DNA from: Nanohaloarchaea archaeon PL-Br10_U2g5
GTDB lineage: Archaea; Halobacteriota; Halobacteria; Halobacteriales; Haloferacaceae
Length of the DNA: 5,662 nucleotides
Assembly: GCA_001564205.1 (NCBI GenBank)
Contig: LKMY01000130.1
Span: forward strand, 1-5,662
Direction of reading: 5' to 3'
The position numbers and the translations under genes are program-made. Position 1 is the first letter of the stretch, and each line of letters starts with the position of its first letter. Below, in pieces: positions 1 to 5,358 of the stretch. The notes under the pieces were generated by a model. It did not search any database, was not told the DNA's origin, and worked only from the letters and a program-made list of their open reading frames with translations.

Positions 1-527
1 CCGAAGACGACGACGGCCTCGCCGAAGGTGTCGAAACCACGGAACGCCGCCAACACCGCCATCACCGTGTTTTCGACGCCGGTTTCCGCGTACGTTTCGG
101 CGATATACCACTGAGTGACATCCGCGTTCGACCACACCGGTGCGTCCGGCGAGCCGACCGCCGGGATGTCAGCCATCGTCAACAGCAGTCCGACGAAGAG
201 GAACCCGACCGCCCCCGCAGCGGGCAGATTCACGGATTCGAAGGCGATCTCGTGGTCGATCCGCGACGTCTTCGCGAGCGTTAACAGCAGCAGAATCGTC
301 GTCACGCCGGCGGAGATCGCCGCCTCCGTCATCGCCACGTCCGGGGCACGGTAGAACGTGTACAGCGCGGCCATGCCGAGGCTGTACGCGCCGAAGACGA
401 TGACGGCCGCCAACACGTCACGGGCGAGCGCCGTCACGATCGCCGTGATCACGACGAAGACGAGCAGGCTCGCTTCGATCGCCGTGATCTCGGGGCCAGT
501 CGTCGCGAGGAGGGTCGCCCCCGTCAT
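1..527 (-). CDS. Mrp/Mnh antiporter subunit, MbhD (DUF4040) plus MbhE-like, partial (3' end off window)
   Basis: The frame opens with ATG at 527 and stays open to the left edge, giving 175 codons with the C-terminus missing. I translated it from the sequence. Residues about 14-86 form the DUF4040/MbhD domain: two or three hydrophobic helices around AYSLGMAALYTFYRAPDVAM and TEAAISAGVTTILLLL, the signature also found in the C-terminal part of MrpA. A further helix lies at about 103-119. Residues 149-175 (TGVENTVMAVLAAFRGFDTFGEA) match the MbhE-like motif that precedes a last helix in MrpA. So this is a MbhD-MbhE fusion acting as an integral membrane part of the Na+/H+ antiporter. Its ATG overlaps the mnhG stop (ATGA, 524-527), and GGTGA about 9 bases upstream (537-541) is a plausible ribosome binding site. 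The rest may continue into an MnhB domain or stop shortly past the edge; the window cannot tell. Databases often call it an MnhB-like or DUF4040 protein. Confidence 0.88.
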   Translation of the reverse strand, partial: MTGATLLATTGPEITAIEASLLVFVVITAIVTALARDVLAAVIVFGAYSLGMAALYTFYRAPDVAMTEAAISAGVTTILLLLTLAKTSRIDHEIAFESVNLPAAGAVGFLFVGLLLTMADIPAVGSPDAPVWSNADVTQWYIAETYAETGVENTVMAVLAAFRGFDTFGEAVVVF

Positions 528-853
528 CGGCGATCGTCACCCTCCGTCCACGGAACGATTCCTTCCTCGAAGGCAGCCCGGGCGATTCCGTGGGCCGCCG
601 TCGGGTTCGTCACGAAGATGAAAAACAGCAGGATAAGCGATTTGAAGCCGGCGCCGTCCCAGCCGATCACGAGCGCGACGGCGGCGAGCGCGAAGCCGGC
701 GCCGAGCGTGTCCGCCTGTGAGGCGGTGTGTGCCCGCGAGTAGATGTCCGGCAGCCGGATCACACCGGTCATCGAGACGAACGTGAAGAACAGCCCGAGC
801 AGGACGAAGACGAGGACGAGCCCGATCCTGACGGGTTCGAGCGCTTCGATCAC
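524..853 (-). CDS. mnhG: Na+/H+ antiporter subunit MnhG (MrpG/PhaG family)
   Basis: A 109-residue membrane protein, the normal length for MrpG. Three hydrophobic helices are visible (about residues 8-31, 49-64 and 69-82). The family signature GVIRLPDIYSRAHTASQADT follows the first helix, and FVTNPTAAHGIARAA follows the third; both are typical of MnhG/PhaG. MrpG is a small structural subunit of the membrane antiporter that exchanges monovalent cations for protons; it has no catalytic residues of its own. The start is a GTG at 853 sharing GTGA with the mnhF stop (850-853). GAGGTG lies 7 bases upstream (861-866), which supports that start. The 3' end overlaps the next subunit by 4 bases, so translation is probably coupled along the operon. 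The short charged tail (EGDDRR) is expected to be cytoplasmic. Confidence 0.95.
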   Translation of the reverse strand: MIEALEPVRIGLVLVFVLLGLFFTFVSMTGVIRLPDIYSRAHTASQADTLGAGFALAAVALVIGWDGAGFKSLILLFFIFVTNPTAAHGIARAAFEEGIVPWTEGDDRR

Positions 854-1155
854 AACACTCCACCTCGCTCGACCGTGAACTTCGAGATGGCGATCGCCAT
901 CAGGAAGTTCAACAGCGCGTATATCAGCGCGATGTCGAGGAACGTCGGCTCCGACAGCGCGGCGCCCAAGATCGCGAGAATGACGACGGTGTTCGTCCCG
1001 AGCACGTTCACTGCGAGCACTCGGTCCTGCATCGTCGGCCCCTTCACTGCGCGGTATAACATCCCGATCGCGAGCACGACGAAGCCGGCGGCCGCGAGCA
1101 GCAGAACGTCGCTCACGGTGTATCCGGCGACGACGGCGGTGTCGACGAGGCTCAT
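850..1155 (-). CDS. mnhF: Na+/H+ antiporter subunit MnhF (MrpF/PhaF family)
   Basis: A 101-residue protein with three hydrophobic helices at about residues 14-34, 51-67 and 71-91, the standard MrpF topology. The conserved segment GPTMQDRVLAVN (39-50) follows helix one, and FLDIALIYALLNFLMAIA (72-89) is the family's last helix, with the acidic residue D74 usual in MrpF. In Mrp complexes MrpF packs with MrpG and MrpE on the side of the complex distant from the main proton-pumping subunits and is required for assembly and transport. The ATG at 1155 overlaps the mnhE stop (ATGA, 1152-1155). A strong ribosome binding site, GAGGTG at 1164-1169, sits 8 bases upstream, inside the end of mnhE. It is the second gene of the visible operon. 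Confidence 0.95.
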   Translation of the reverse strand: MSLVDTAVVAGYTVSDVLLLAAAGFVVLAIGMLYRAVKGPTMQDRVLAVNVLGTNTVVILAILGAALSEPTFLDIALIYALLNFLMAIAISKFTVERGGVL

Positions 1156-2351
1156 TCGTCGCTCACCTCGGCTGGTTCGCCGGTCGCGTGCGTCCCTTCG
1201 TGAACGGGGGCAACGCTCCCGTCAGTGGGGGGTTCGACGTCACCCGCGTCCACGACTCCACCATCGGCTTGCGCGATCGGCAGCTCTTCGGTCGCCTCAG
1301 GGCCCTGGAGGATCGCGACGTCGTTGCGCTCGCGCGGCGTGGGGAGCCGGGCCGTATCGCGCCCGTAGTAGATGAACCGCGTCCAACGCTCTAGCGAGCC
1401 GTCGAACAGCTCGTCTCGAGCAGACGGAACCAGCGACTGGACGTACAGCTCGTTGTCTCGGGCGCGAACAGTGAGCGTTCCCGGCGTCAGTGTGATCGAA
1501 TTCGCCAGCGTCATCACCGGCAGCCCGCGGCCGACAAGCACCCGAACGCGGTTCATCGTCGGGGCGATGGGCAGTCGCGGATCGAGAATGACCCGAGCGA
1601 CCGTGAGATTGGCTTTGATGATCTCGAAGAGCAGGACCGGGATATACACCGCACCGCGGAGAAGCCGCAGCGGCGTCCGCGGGAAGGAGGGGTCCGCGTC
1701 GAAGCTGACCCGTGAGAGGGTGATTGCGACGATCGTTGCGCTCGCGACACCGGTGACCCAGTCAAACCAGTAGAGGGGGTCACCGAGCACGAAATAAAAT
1801 AACAGCGAGACGCCAAACATCGCCGCGAAGCGTACGCCGGTCGCCTCGGTTCGGAGCCGCTCGCGGCGTGTCGGTCTGGTTACTGGCGCGGTATCGACCG
1901 CCAGCGACGTGTTCGAGAGCGCGAACTCCAGCGGTTGGAGCAACGTCGTGTTTCCGACCGGCGTGTACTCGGGATCTAACAGGACCATCTCCACCTCGTT
2001 GGCCTCGGCGTAGGCGGTGAGTACCCGGATGTAGTCGCTCGGACCGAACAGGTATTCGTCGCCGCCGATAATGGCGGACTCGATCGCGATCCCGTCGGTA
2101 TCAGCGTCTGCGTCATCACGGTCTGACACCGCCCACGCGACGGCGCGTTCGAGGACTCGTTCGGCCTCCGCGGTGCGCTCGTCGGTGCCCGGGTCGTCGT
2201 TTCGCCACGAGGCGATCTCCACGAAATGTATGGCCGAGAACTGGCCGTCGATTGCGGCCGTAACGGCGTATGTGACCGTCGCGCGTAAGGTCGAGGTTTT
2301 CTCGACGGGGACGAGAATCGCGCCGGACGATTCGGTGTCGGCGTCAGCCAC
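1152..2351 (-). CDS. mnhE: Na+/H+ antiporter subunit MnhE with N-terminal universal-stress-like domain and acidic C-terminal tail
   Basis: Encodes about 399 residues, more than twice the usual ~160 of MrpE. Three parts are visible. Residues 10 to about 155 look like a universal stress protein (USP) fold: strand GAILVPVEKT, an alpha helix, strand FSAIHFVEIA, the helix ERTAEAERVLERAVAWA, strand AIESAII and strand EVEMVLLDPEY. The nucleotide-binding glycine motif of USPs is not clear. Residues about 170-340 are the MrpE core: two membrane helices (175-190, 197-213), the amphipathic stretch LRLLRGAVYIPVLLFEIIKA, then VILDPRLPIAPTMNRVRV and NSITLTPGTLTVRARDNELYVQSL, which are classic MrpE signatures. 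The last ~60 residues are acidic and low in complexity. The start is best placed at GTG 2351, since GGAGGTG (2358-2364) lies 6 bases before it; a GTG at 2360 in the same frame falls inside that site. This is the first visible operon gene; the N-domain may be regulatory, an inference. Confidence 0.92.
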   Translation of the reverse strand: MADADTESSGAILVPVEKTSTLRATVTYAVTAAIDGQFSAIHFVEIASWRNDDPGTDERTAEAERVLERAVAWAVSDRDDADADTDGIAIESAIIGGDEYLFGPSDYIRVLTAYAEANEVEMVLLDPEYTPVGNTTLLQPLEFALSNTSLAVDTAPVTRPTRRERLRTEATGVRFAAMFGVSLLFYFVLGDPLYWFDWVTGVASATIVAITLSRVSFDADPSFPRTPLRLLRGAVYIPVLLFEIIKANLTVARVILDPRLPIAPTMNRVRVLVGRGLPVMTLANSITLTPGTLTVRARDNELYVQSLVPSARDELFDGSLERWTRFIYYGRDTARLPTPRERNDVAILQGPEATEELPIAQADGGVVDAGDVEPPTDGSVAPVHEGTHATGEPAEVSDE

Positions 2352-2357
2352 CCACAA

Positions 2358-2364
2358 CACCTCC
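2358..2364 (-). promoter_or_regulatory. Ribosome binding site deciding the mnhE start
   Basis: Read on the minus strand, GGAGGTG is a near-perfect match to the anti-Shine-Dalgarno end of 16S rRNA. It leaves a 6-base spacer to the GTG at 2351-2349. The alternative in-frame GTG at 2360 would overlap the site and a TTG at 2357 would directly abut it, so initiation there would be compatible only with a leaderless message. Confidence 0.6.
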
Positions 2365-2402
2365 GCCGGGGCCGGGTGTGGCCGTCTCTGCGTACATGGG
2401 AA

Positions 2403-2536
2403 TCTCTACTGGGTTGTTTTCCTACCGACTCAAAACAGTTTGTATACGCGTCGATACGGCGGTCCAATCGCCACCTCTACTGTTCAATTACGATCGCGTG
2501 GACGAATGGTTATTGTACAGTAGAGATACTGTTCAA
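2403..2536. repeat. Cluster of short direct and inverted repeats in the mnhE-coaBC spacer
   Basis: The spacer between coaBC and mnhE (2361-2540) holds no gene. It contains several related copies of a CTACTG core. TCTCTACTG at 2403-2411 is the exact inverse of CAGTAGAGA at 2518-2526. TCTACTGT at 2476-2483 is the inverse of ACAGTAGA at 2517-2524. The decamer TACTGTTCAA occurs twice in the same orientation (2478-2487 and 2527-2536). ACAGTA at 2517-2522 and TACTGT at 2527-2532 form a perfect 6-base dyad with a 4-base centre. The arrangement resembles operator half-sites around the putative mnhE promoter. The dyad also lies 8 bases beyond the coaBC stop, but no T-run follows it on the minus strand, so a terminator is less likely. 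Confidence 0.5.
2437..2445 (-). promoter_or_regulatory. Possible TATA box for the mnhE operon
   Basis: On the minus strand the AT-rich GTATACAAA lies in the mnhE-coaBC spacer. Transcription would begin near 2410-2418 and give a leader of roughly 60 bases, consistent with mnhE using a ribosome binding site rather than being leaderless. A second AT-rich stretch (ACAATAA, about 2511-2517 on the minus strand) is an alternative. The call rests on composition and spacing only. Confidence 0.3.
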
Positions 2537-2540
2537 ACGT

Positions 2541-3710
2541 TCACTCTGTGACGCCGATCGACGCGGCAAGCCGATCGGCGATCCGTCCCGCGACGAGGTC
2601 TTTCGTGCCGATAGCCTCCTCTGGGTCATCCCCGTCTTCGTCGATGAAAAGGATCCGCGTCTCATCCGACCCCATCACGCTCGCATCGTTGGCGACGACA
2701 AACGCGAGCCCCACTCGTTCGCGGATCCGCTCTGCCTCGGCGATCATCGCCGCGTCGTCGCCGGAGGTCTCGGCTTTGAACCCGACGATCGGCAGGTCGG
2801 GATACGCCTTACGGACGGAATCGATCAGCTTCGGTGTCGGCCGGAGATCGACCGAGAGCGGAGCGCCCGATCGGATCTTCTCGTCGACGGCGTCGGCGGT
2901 GAAATCCGATATCGCCGCCGCCGAGATCAGGGCGTCAGCGGTCGCCGCGGTCCGCCGGCACGCGTCGATCATCTCGTCGGCAGTCTCGACGCCGACGACA
3001 TCTGCGTAGGGGACGTTTGGCCCGTCTTGGACGAGCGTTACCTTCGCACCGCGGACGTACAGCGCACGGGCAACCGCCCGGCCGGTCTTCCCGGACGCGC
3101 GGTTCGTTAAGATTCGAATCGGGTCGATCCGCTCTTTGGTCGCTCCCGCCGTAACGACGACGTGTGCGCCGGAAAGCGTCTGCGGGGTCGTCGCTCGAGC
3201 GACCTCCGTGACGATGTCCGCCTCCGCGGCGATCTTCGCTTTCCCCTCTTCGATCCGCGGGTCCGCAAACGTCACGCCCCACGCTTCGAGCGCGTCGAGC
3301 GCGTCGAGTACGCCCGGGTGGTCGTACATCGGTTCGTGCATCGCGGGGGCCATCACGACGGGGACGCCCGCCCCCAACGCGGTGGTCGCGCAGGTGGTGA
3401 CGGGCGTGTCGTCGACGGCGGAAGCGATTTTTCCGGCGGTGTTCGCGGTCGCCGGCGCGAGGAGGAGGACGTCTGCCCACCCCTCTCGACCGCAGAGCTC
3501 GACGTGTTCGACCGACCCGGTGATCTCCGTGACGACCGGCTCATCAGTCGCAAAATCGACTGCCCACGGATGGATGATGTTCGTCGCCGCCGAAGACATG
3601 ACGGCGCGGACGCTCGCGCCGTGGCGGCGAAGCTCGTGTGCGAGTTCGACGACTTTCACCGCCGCGATGCTGCCCGAAACGCCGATCGCGACGTTGACGC
3701 CGTGTAGCAT
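2541..3710 (-). CDS. coaBC: Bifunctional phosphopantothenoylcysteine decarboxylase / phosphopantothenate-cysteine ligase
   Basis: A 389-residue cytoplasmic enzyme of coenzyme A biosynthesis. The ligase half joins 4'-phosphopantothenate to cysteine, and the FMN-dependent decarboxylase half converts the product to 4'-phosphopantetheine. The N-terminal CoaC domain (about 1-175) shows the flavin-binding start GVSGSIAAVKVVEL, the probable catalytic His69 (HVEL), LLAPATANTAGKIA (83-96) and APAMHEPMY (121-129). The last corresponds to the PAMNxxMW motif of bacterial enzymes with His in place of Asn. The CoaB domain (about 180-389) shows VVVTAGATKERIDPIR, NRASGKTG (203-210), AAAISDF (264-270), K278, VGFKAET (309-315) and FVVANDASVMGSDETR. 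Length and domain order are normal for fused archaeal CoaBC. The substrate flap after 150 reads PRIEEGKAKI with no cysteine, unlike E. coli. ATG at 3710 lies about 26-33 bases after a TATA box, so it is probably leaderless and monocistronic. Confidence 0.95.
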   Translation of the reverse strand: MLHGVNVAIGVSGSIAAVKVVELAHELRRHGASVRAVMSSAATNIIHPWAVDFATDEPVVTEITGSVEHVELCGREGWADVLLLAPATANTAGKIASAVDDTPVTTCATTALGAGVPVVMAPAMHEPMYDHPGVLDALDALEAWGVTFADPRIEEGKAKIAAEADIVTEVARATTPQTLSGAHVVVTAGATKERIDPIRILTNRASGKTGRAVARALYVRGAKVTLVQDGPNVPYADVVGVETADEMIDACRRTAATADALISAAAISDFTADAVDEKIRSGAPLSVDLRPTPKLIDSVRKAYPDLPIVGFKAETSGDDAAMIAEAERIRERVGLAFVVANDASVMGSDETRILFIDEDGDDPEEAIGTKDLVAGRIADRLAASIGVTE

Positions 3711-3735
3711 TACGGGAACCGTTGCCGCCGCGACG

Positions 3736-3743
3736 ATTTATAT
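3736..3743 (-). promoter_or_regulatory. TATA box of coaBC
   Basis: ATATAAAT on the minus strand stands out in a GC-rich context. Its centre is about 30 bases before the coaBC ATG at 3710, so transcription should start within a few bases of the start codon and give a leaderless or nearly leaderless mRNA, common in haloarchaea. No Shine-Dalgarno sequence precedes the ATG, which agrees. Confidence 0.65.
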
Positions 3744-3876
3744 GGTGGCGGTGTGGCGTCGACAGGGCGGGGTCACCCCCCGTGGCAGCCGCCTCGCTGA
3801 TCGGTGATCTGTAACGGGGCAAGTGATCCCGGGTCGGTTCACTGTTGAATCGTGACTCTGGACGCGTTGGCGTCGA

Positions 3877-3885
3877 CTTTTATTA
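3877..3885 (+). promoter_or_regulatory. TATA box of the metal-dependent hydrolase gene
   Basis: CTTTTATTA is the main AT-rich element before the gene. Its centre is about 33 bases before the ATG at 3914, placing the transcript start roughly at 3905-3910, a very short leader. This supports the 3914 start over an in-frame TTG at 3845, which lies upstream of the box. The rest of the divergent spacer (3711-3913) contains the coaBC promoter and no other gene that I can see. Confidence 0.6.
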
Positions 3886-3913
3886 CGCTCCGCGAAGACG
3901 TATCAACCGTATC

Positions 3914-4633
3914 ATGGAACTCACCTGGCACGGCCACTCGACGTGGCACGTCGTCGTCGACGACACGGAGCTGTTGATCGATCCGTACTTCGACAACCCG
4001 AAGACCGATATCGATCCCGAGGAGCTCGATCCCGACTACCTCCTCCTGACCCACGGTCACACGGACCATATCGCTGACGCGGACCGCTACGAAGGCGCGA
4101 CCGTCGTCGCCACTCCGGAGCTGACGAGCTACGTGCAGGACACCTTCGGTCACGACTCCGCCGTCGGTGGTATGGGGATGAACATCGGCGGGACCGCCGA
4201 GTGCGGCGACGCGTGGGTGACGATGGTCCGTGCGGACCACTCGAACGGGATCGACACGGGGTACGGAACCTCTGCCGGGATGCCCGCCGGGTTCGTCATC
4301 GGTGACAAGAAGCCGACACAGGAGTCAGACGCCGACTGCACGACGTTTTACCACGCCGGCGACACCGGACTCATGTCTGAGATGGTCGACGTGATCGCGC
4401 CGTATCTCGAACCTGACGCCGCGGCGCTCCCGACCGGCGATCACTTCACGATGGGTCCCGCAGGGGCCGGCATCGCCGCCGACTGGGTCGGCGCAGACGT
4501 CGTCTTCCCGATGCATTACGACACGTTCCCACCGATCGAGATCGAGACGCGAGAGTTCGTCAACGAGGTAAAAGCGGCTGGCGCCGCGGCCGAGCCCGTC
4601 GTGCTTGAAGGAGATGAGACGTACACGCTGTAG
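3914..4633 (+). CDS. Metallo-beta-lactamase-fold metal-dependent hydrolase (UPF0173 / UlaG-like)
   Basis: A 239-residue cytoplasmic protein, close to the family's usual 220-240. It starts [13 protein letters not shown], the typical first strand of UPF0173 proteins, followed by [10 protein letters not shown] (20-29). The metal-binding motif is complete: H47-G-H49-T-D51-H52. Further ligand candidates are H109 (RADHS), D150 (YHAGDTGL) and H201 (FPMHYDT). [12 protein letters not shown] (175-186) is another family hallmark. The fold is that of the L-ascorbate-6-phosphate lactonase UlaG group, but the real substrate of UPF0173 members is unknown and I assign none. A hydrophilic stretch at 131-141 ([11 protein letters not shown]) looks like a lineage-specific loop just before the YHAGD strand. 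The gene is divergent from coaBC with its own promoter, and the next gene starts 95 bases downstream with a separate promoter, so it is probably transcribed alone. Confidence 0.9.
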   Translation: MELTWHGHSTWHVVVDDTELLIDPYFDNPKTDIDPEELDPDYLLLTHGHTDHIADADRYEGATVVATPELTSYVQDTFGHDSAVGGMGMNIGGTAECGDAWVTMVRADHSNGIDTGYGTSAGMPAGFVIGDKKPTQESDADCTTFYHAGDTGLMSEMVDVIAPYLEPDAAALPTGDHFTMGPAGAGIAADWVGADVVFPMHYDTFPPIEIETREFVNEVKAAGAAAEPVVLEGDETYTL

Positions 4634-4694
4634 CCGTAGCTGTCACGCCACGGGCGATCCGTCCTGTTGGTCCACCGCCGTTCGGGCATGGCAA

Positions 4695-4702
4695 CCTTTA
4701 GG
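4695..4702 (+). promoter_or_regulatory. Possible TATA box of the OsmC-family gene
   Basis: CCTTTAGG, with a central TTTA, is centred about 31 bases before the ATG at 4729. It is a weak but well-placed haloarchaeal box. No Shine-Dalgarno sequence is seen before the ATG, so the message is probably leaderless and independent of the upstream hydrolase gene. Confidence 0.4.
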
Positions 4703-4728
4703 CCGCCACACGGTGATTAACAGAGTGT

Positions 4729-5127
4729 ATGTCAGACATCCAGACCACCACGGTGTCCGAGGAAGGGTACGCCTGCACGAGTCAAGTCGGCGACTTCGAC
4801 CTACAGATCGACGCGACCGACGAGACCGGTCCAAACCCGAACGCTGCGCTCGTCGCGACGTACGCCTCCTGTTACCTCCCGGCGTTCCGCGTCGGCGGGA
4901 GCCAGCGAGGCGAAGAGGATCTCGGAAAGATCCAGATCGATGCGAGCGCCGAACTCGACGACGATGACGACCTCGCTGCGATCGCCTTCGACGTTCACGT
5001 CGAGGCCGAACTCGACGACGAGACGGTCGACGATATCGCCGAGCGAGCGGAGGGCATCTGTCACGTTCACGCCGCGCTGCGCGATGAGCTCAACGCCGAC
5101 GTGAGCGTCTACCCCGGCGCCTTCTGA
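4729..5127 (+). CDS. OsmC family protein (probable thiol-dependent peroxidase)
   Basis: A 132-residue protein, the normal size for OsmC/Ohr-type proteins, which detoxify organic hydroperoxides with two reactive cysteines in a homodimer. The core signature GPNPNAALVATYASCYLPAFRV (34-55) places Cys48 at the head of the central helix, and AEGICHVHAAL (107-117) provides Cys111, so both catalytic cysteines are present. An extra Cys16 lies in the N-terminal strand region. The protein is strongly acidic, with a run of Asp at 77-81, typical of a halophile cytosolic enzyme. From the sequence I cannot decide between the OsmC, Ohr and YhfA subgroups. It has its own TATA candidate and is followed by a T-rich stretch, so it looks like a single-gene unit. 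The IS-type gene downstream begins 229 bases after its stop. Confidence 0.88.
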   Translation: MSDIQTTTVSEEGYACTSQVGDFDLQIDATDETGPNPNAALVATYASCYLPAFRVGGSQRGEEDLGKIQIDASAELDDDDDLAAIAFDVHVEAELDDETVDDIAERAEGICHVHAALRDELNADVSVYPGAF

Positions 5128-5165
5128 GAGCGGCTCTCGACTCGCTTCGACCACCGCGTTCTCCG

Positions 5166-5184
5166 TTATTTTGTTAGCTTTTTC
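5166..5184 (+). terminator. T-rich archaeal terminator candidate after the OsmC gene
   Basis: About 40 bases past the OsmC stop codon the non-template strand holds TTATTTTGTTAGCTTTTTCT, with a run of five T. Archaeal transcription commonly ends at such T-rich stretches without needing a hairpin. It is the only T-rich segment between the OsmC gene and the GC hairpin downstream. Confidence 0.45.
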
Positions 5185-5243
5185 TAGCGGCTGCCGTTTC
5201 AGCGACAGCGCAGGCGGGTCGTTACGGAAAATCAAGGAGAAAG

Positions 5244-5263
5244 CCCCGTGCTTTAGCGCGGGG
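5244..5263 (+). repeat. Strong GC hairpin (subterminal palindrome of an IS200/IS605-type end, or relic of a TnpB guide-RNA tail)
   Basis: CCCCGTGC (5244-5251), loop TTTA, then GCGCGGGG (5256-5263) pair as an 8-base stem with a single G-T wobble. It is flanked by AAGGAGAAAG on the left and ATGAATCC on the right. IS200/IS605 elements carry such subterminal hairpins for recognition by the TnpA transposase, and the 3' end of TnpB guide RNAs (reRNA/omegaRNA) also has a GC hairpin. Here it stands upstream of tnpB, 93 bases before the start codon, so a left-end role is the simplest reading. No tnpA is present between it and tnpB. Confidence 0.6.
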
Positions 5264-5324
5264 ATGAATCCGACACTACCTTTTACGAACCACCGACGAT
5301 AGCACAGCCTGATATTCCAATAGT

Positions 5325-5335
5325 TTCTTAATATA
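5325..5335 (+). promoter_or_regulatory. TATA box of tnpB
   Basis: TTCTTAATATA is an AT-rich element centred about 27 bases before the ATG at 5357, predicting a leaderless transcript starting at or next to the start codon. A stop codon in the tnpB frame at 5321-5323 means the reading frame cannot extend much farther upstream. Confidence 0.55.
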
Positions 5336-5344
5336 ACGTATTCA

Positions 5345-5356
5345 ATTACAACTGTA

Positions 5357-5358
<2 letters not shown>
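5345..5358. promoter_or_regulatory. 14-base dyad overlapping the tnpB start (possible operator)
   Basis: ATTACA (5345-5350), AC, TGTAAT (5353-5358) is a perfect 6-base inverted repeat ending in the first two bases of the start codon. At the predicted transcription start it could bind a regulator or form a small 5' hairpin, but it may also be a chance pattern in AT-rich DNA. Confidence 0.3.

Larger units (their letters stand above)
5128..5356. other. Intergenic stretch between the OsmC gene and tnpB, holding the IS-type left flank
   Basis: No credible gene lies here. From left to right it holds the T-rich terminator candidate, a GC-rich neutral segment (5185-5230), a strong hairpin (5244-5263), and an AT-rich promoter zone (about 5310-5356) before tnpB. 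Base composition falls clearly from about 5300 on, unlike the OsmC side. The left end of the mobile element must lie somewhere in this stretch, but I cannot fix the base, because TnpB-only elements lack terminal inverted repeats and make no target duplication. Confidence 0.5.

Noticed and set aside
728..1375. Long plus-strand open frame (215 codons) across mnhG, mnhF and the end of mnhE
   Set aside because: It is antisense to three well-supported antiporter genes, has arginine-rich low-complexity translation with no domain, and arises from the high GC of the opposite strand.
2376..3110. Plus-strand open frame (244 codons) over the mnhE spacer and coaBC
   Set aside because: It is antisense to coaBC, shows no recognisable motif, and its basic composition is unlike haloarchaeal proteins.
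3769..3779. Palindrome GGGGT-C-ACCCC upstream of the coaBC promoter
   Set aside because: It is a short GC-only symmetry in a GC-rich spacer, about 25 bases behind the TATA box, with no second copy; not enough to call an operator.
3136..3807. Plus-strand open frame (223 codons) opposite the 5' half of coaBC
   Set aside because: It is a shadow of coaBC; its Ala/Ser/Thr-rich translation has no hydrophobic core pattern and no promoter.
3845..3913. N-terminal extension of the metal-dependent hydrolase to a TTG at 3845
   Set aside because: The added 23 residues precede the conserved MELTWHGHS start, and the TATA box at 3877-3885 lies inside the extension.
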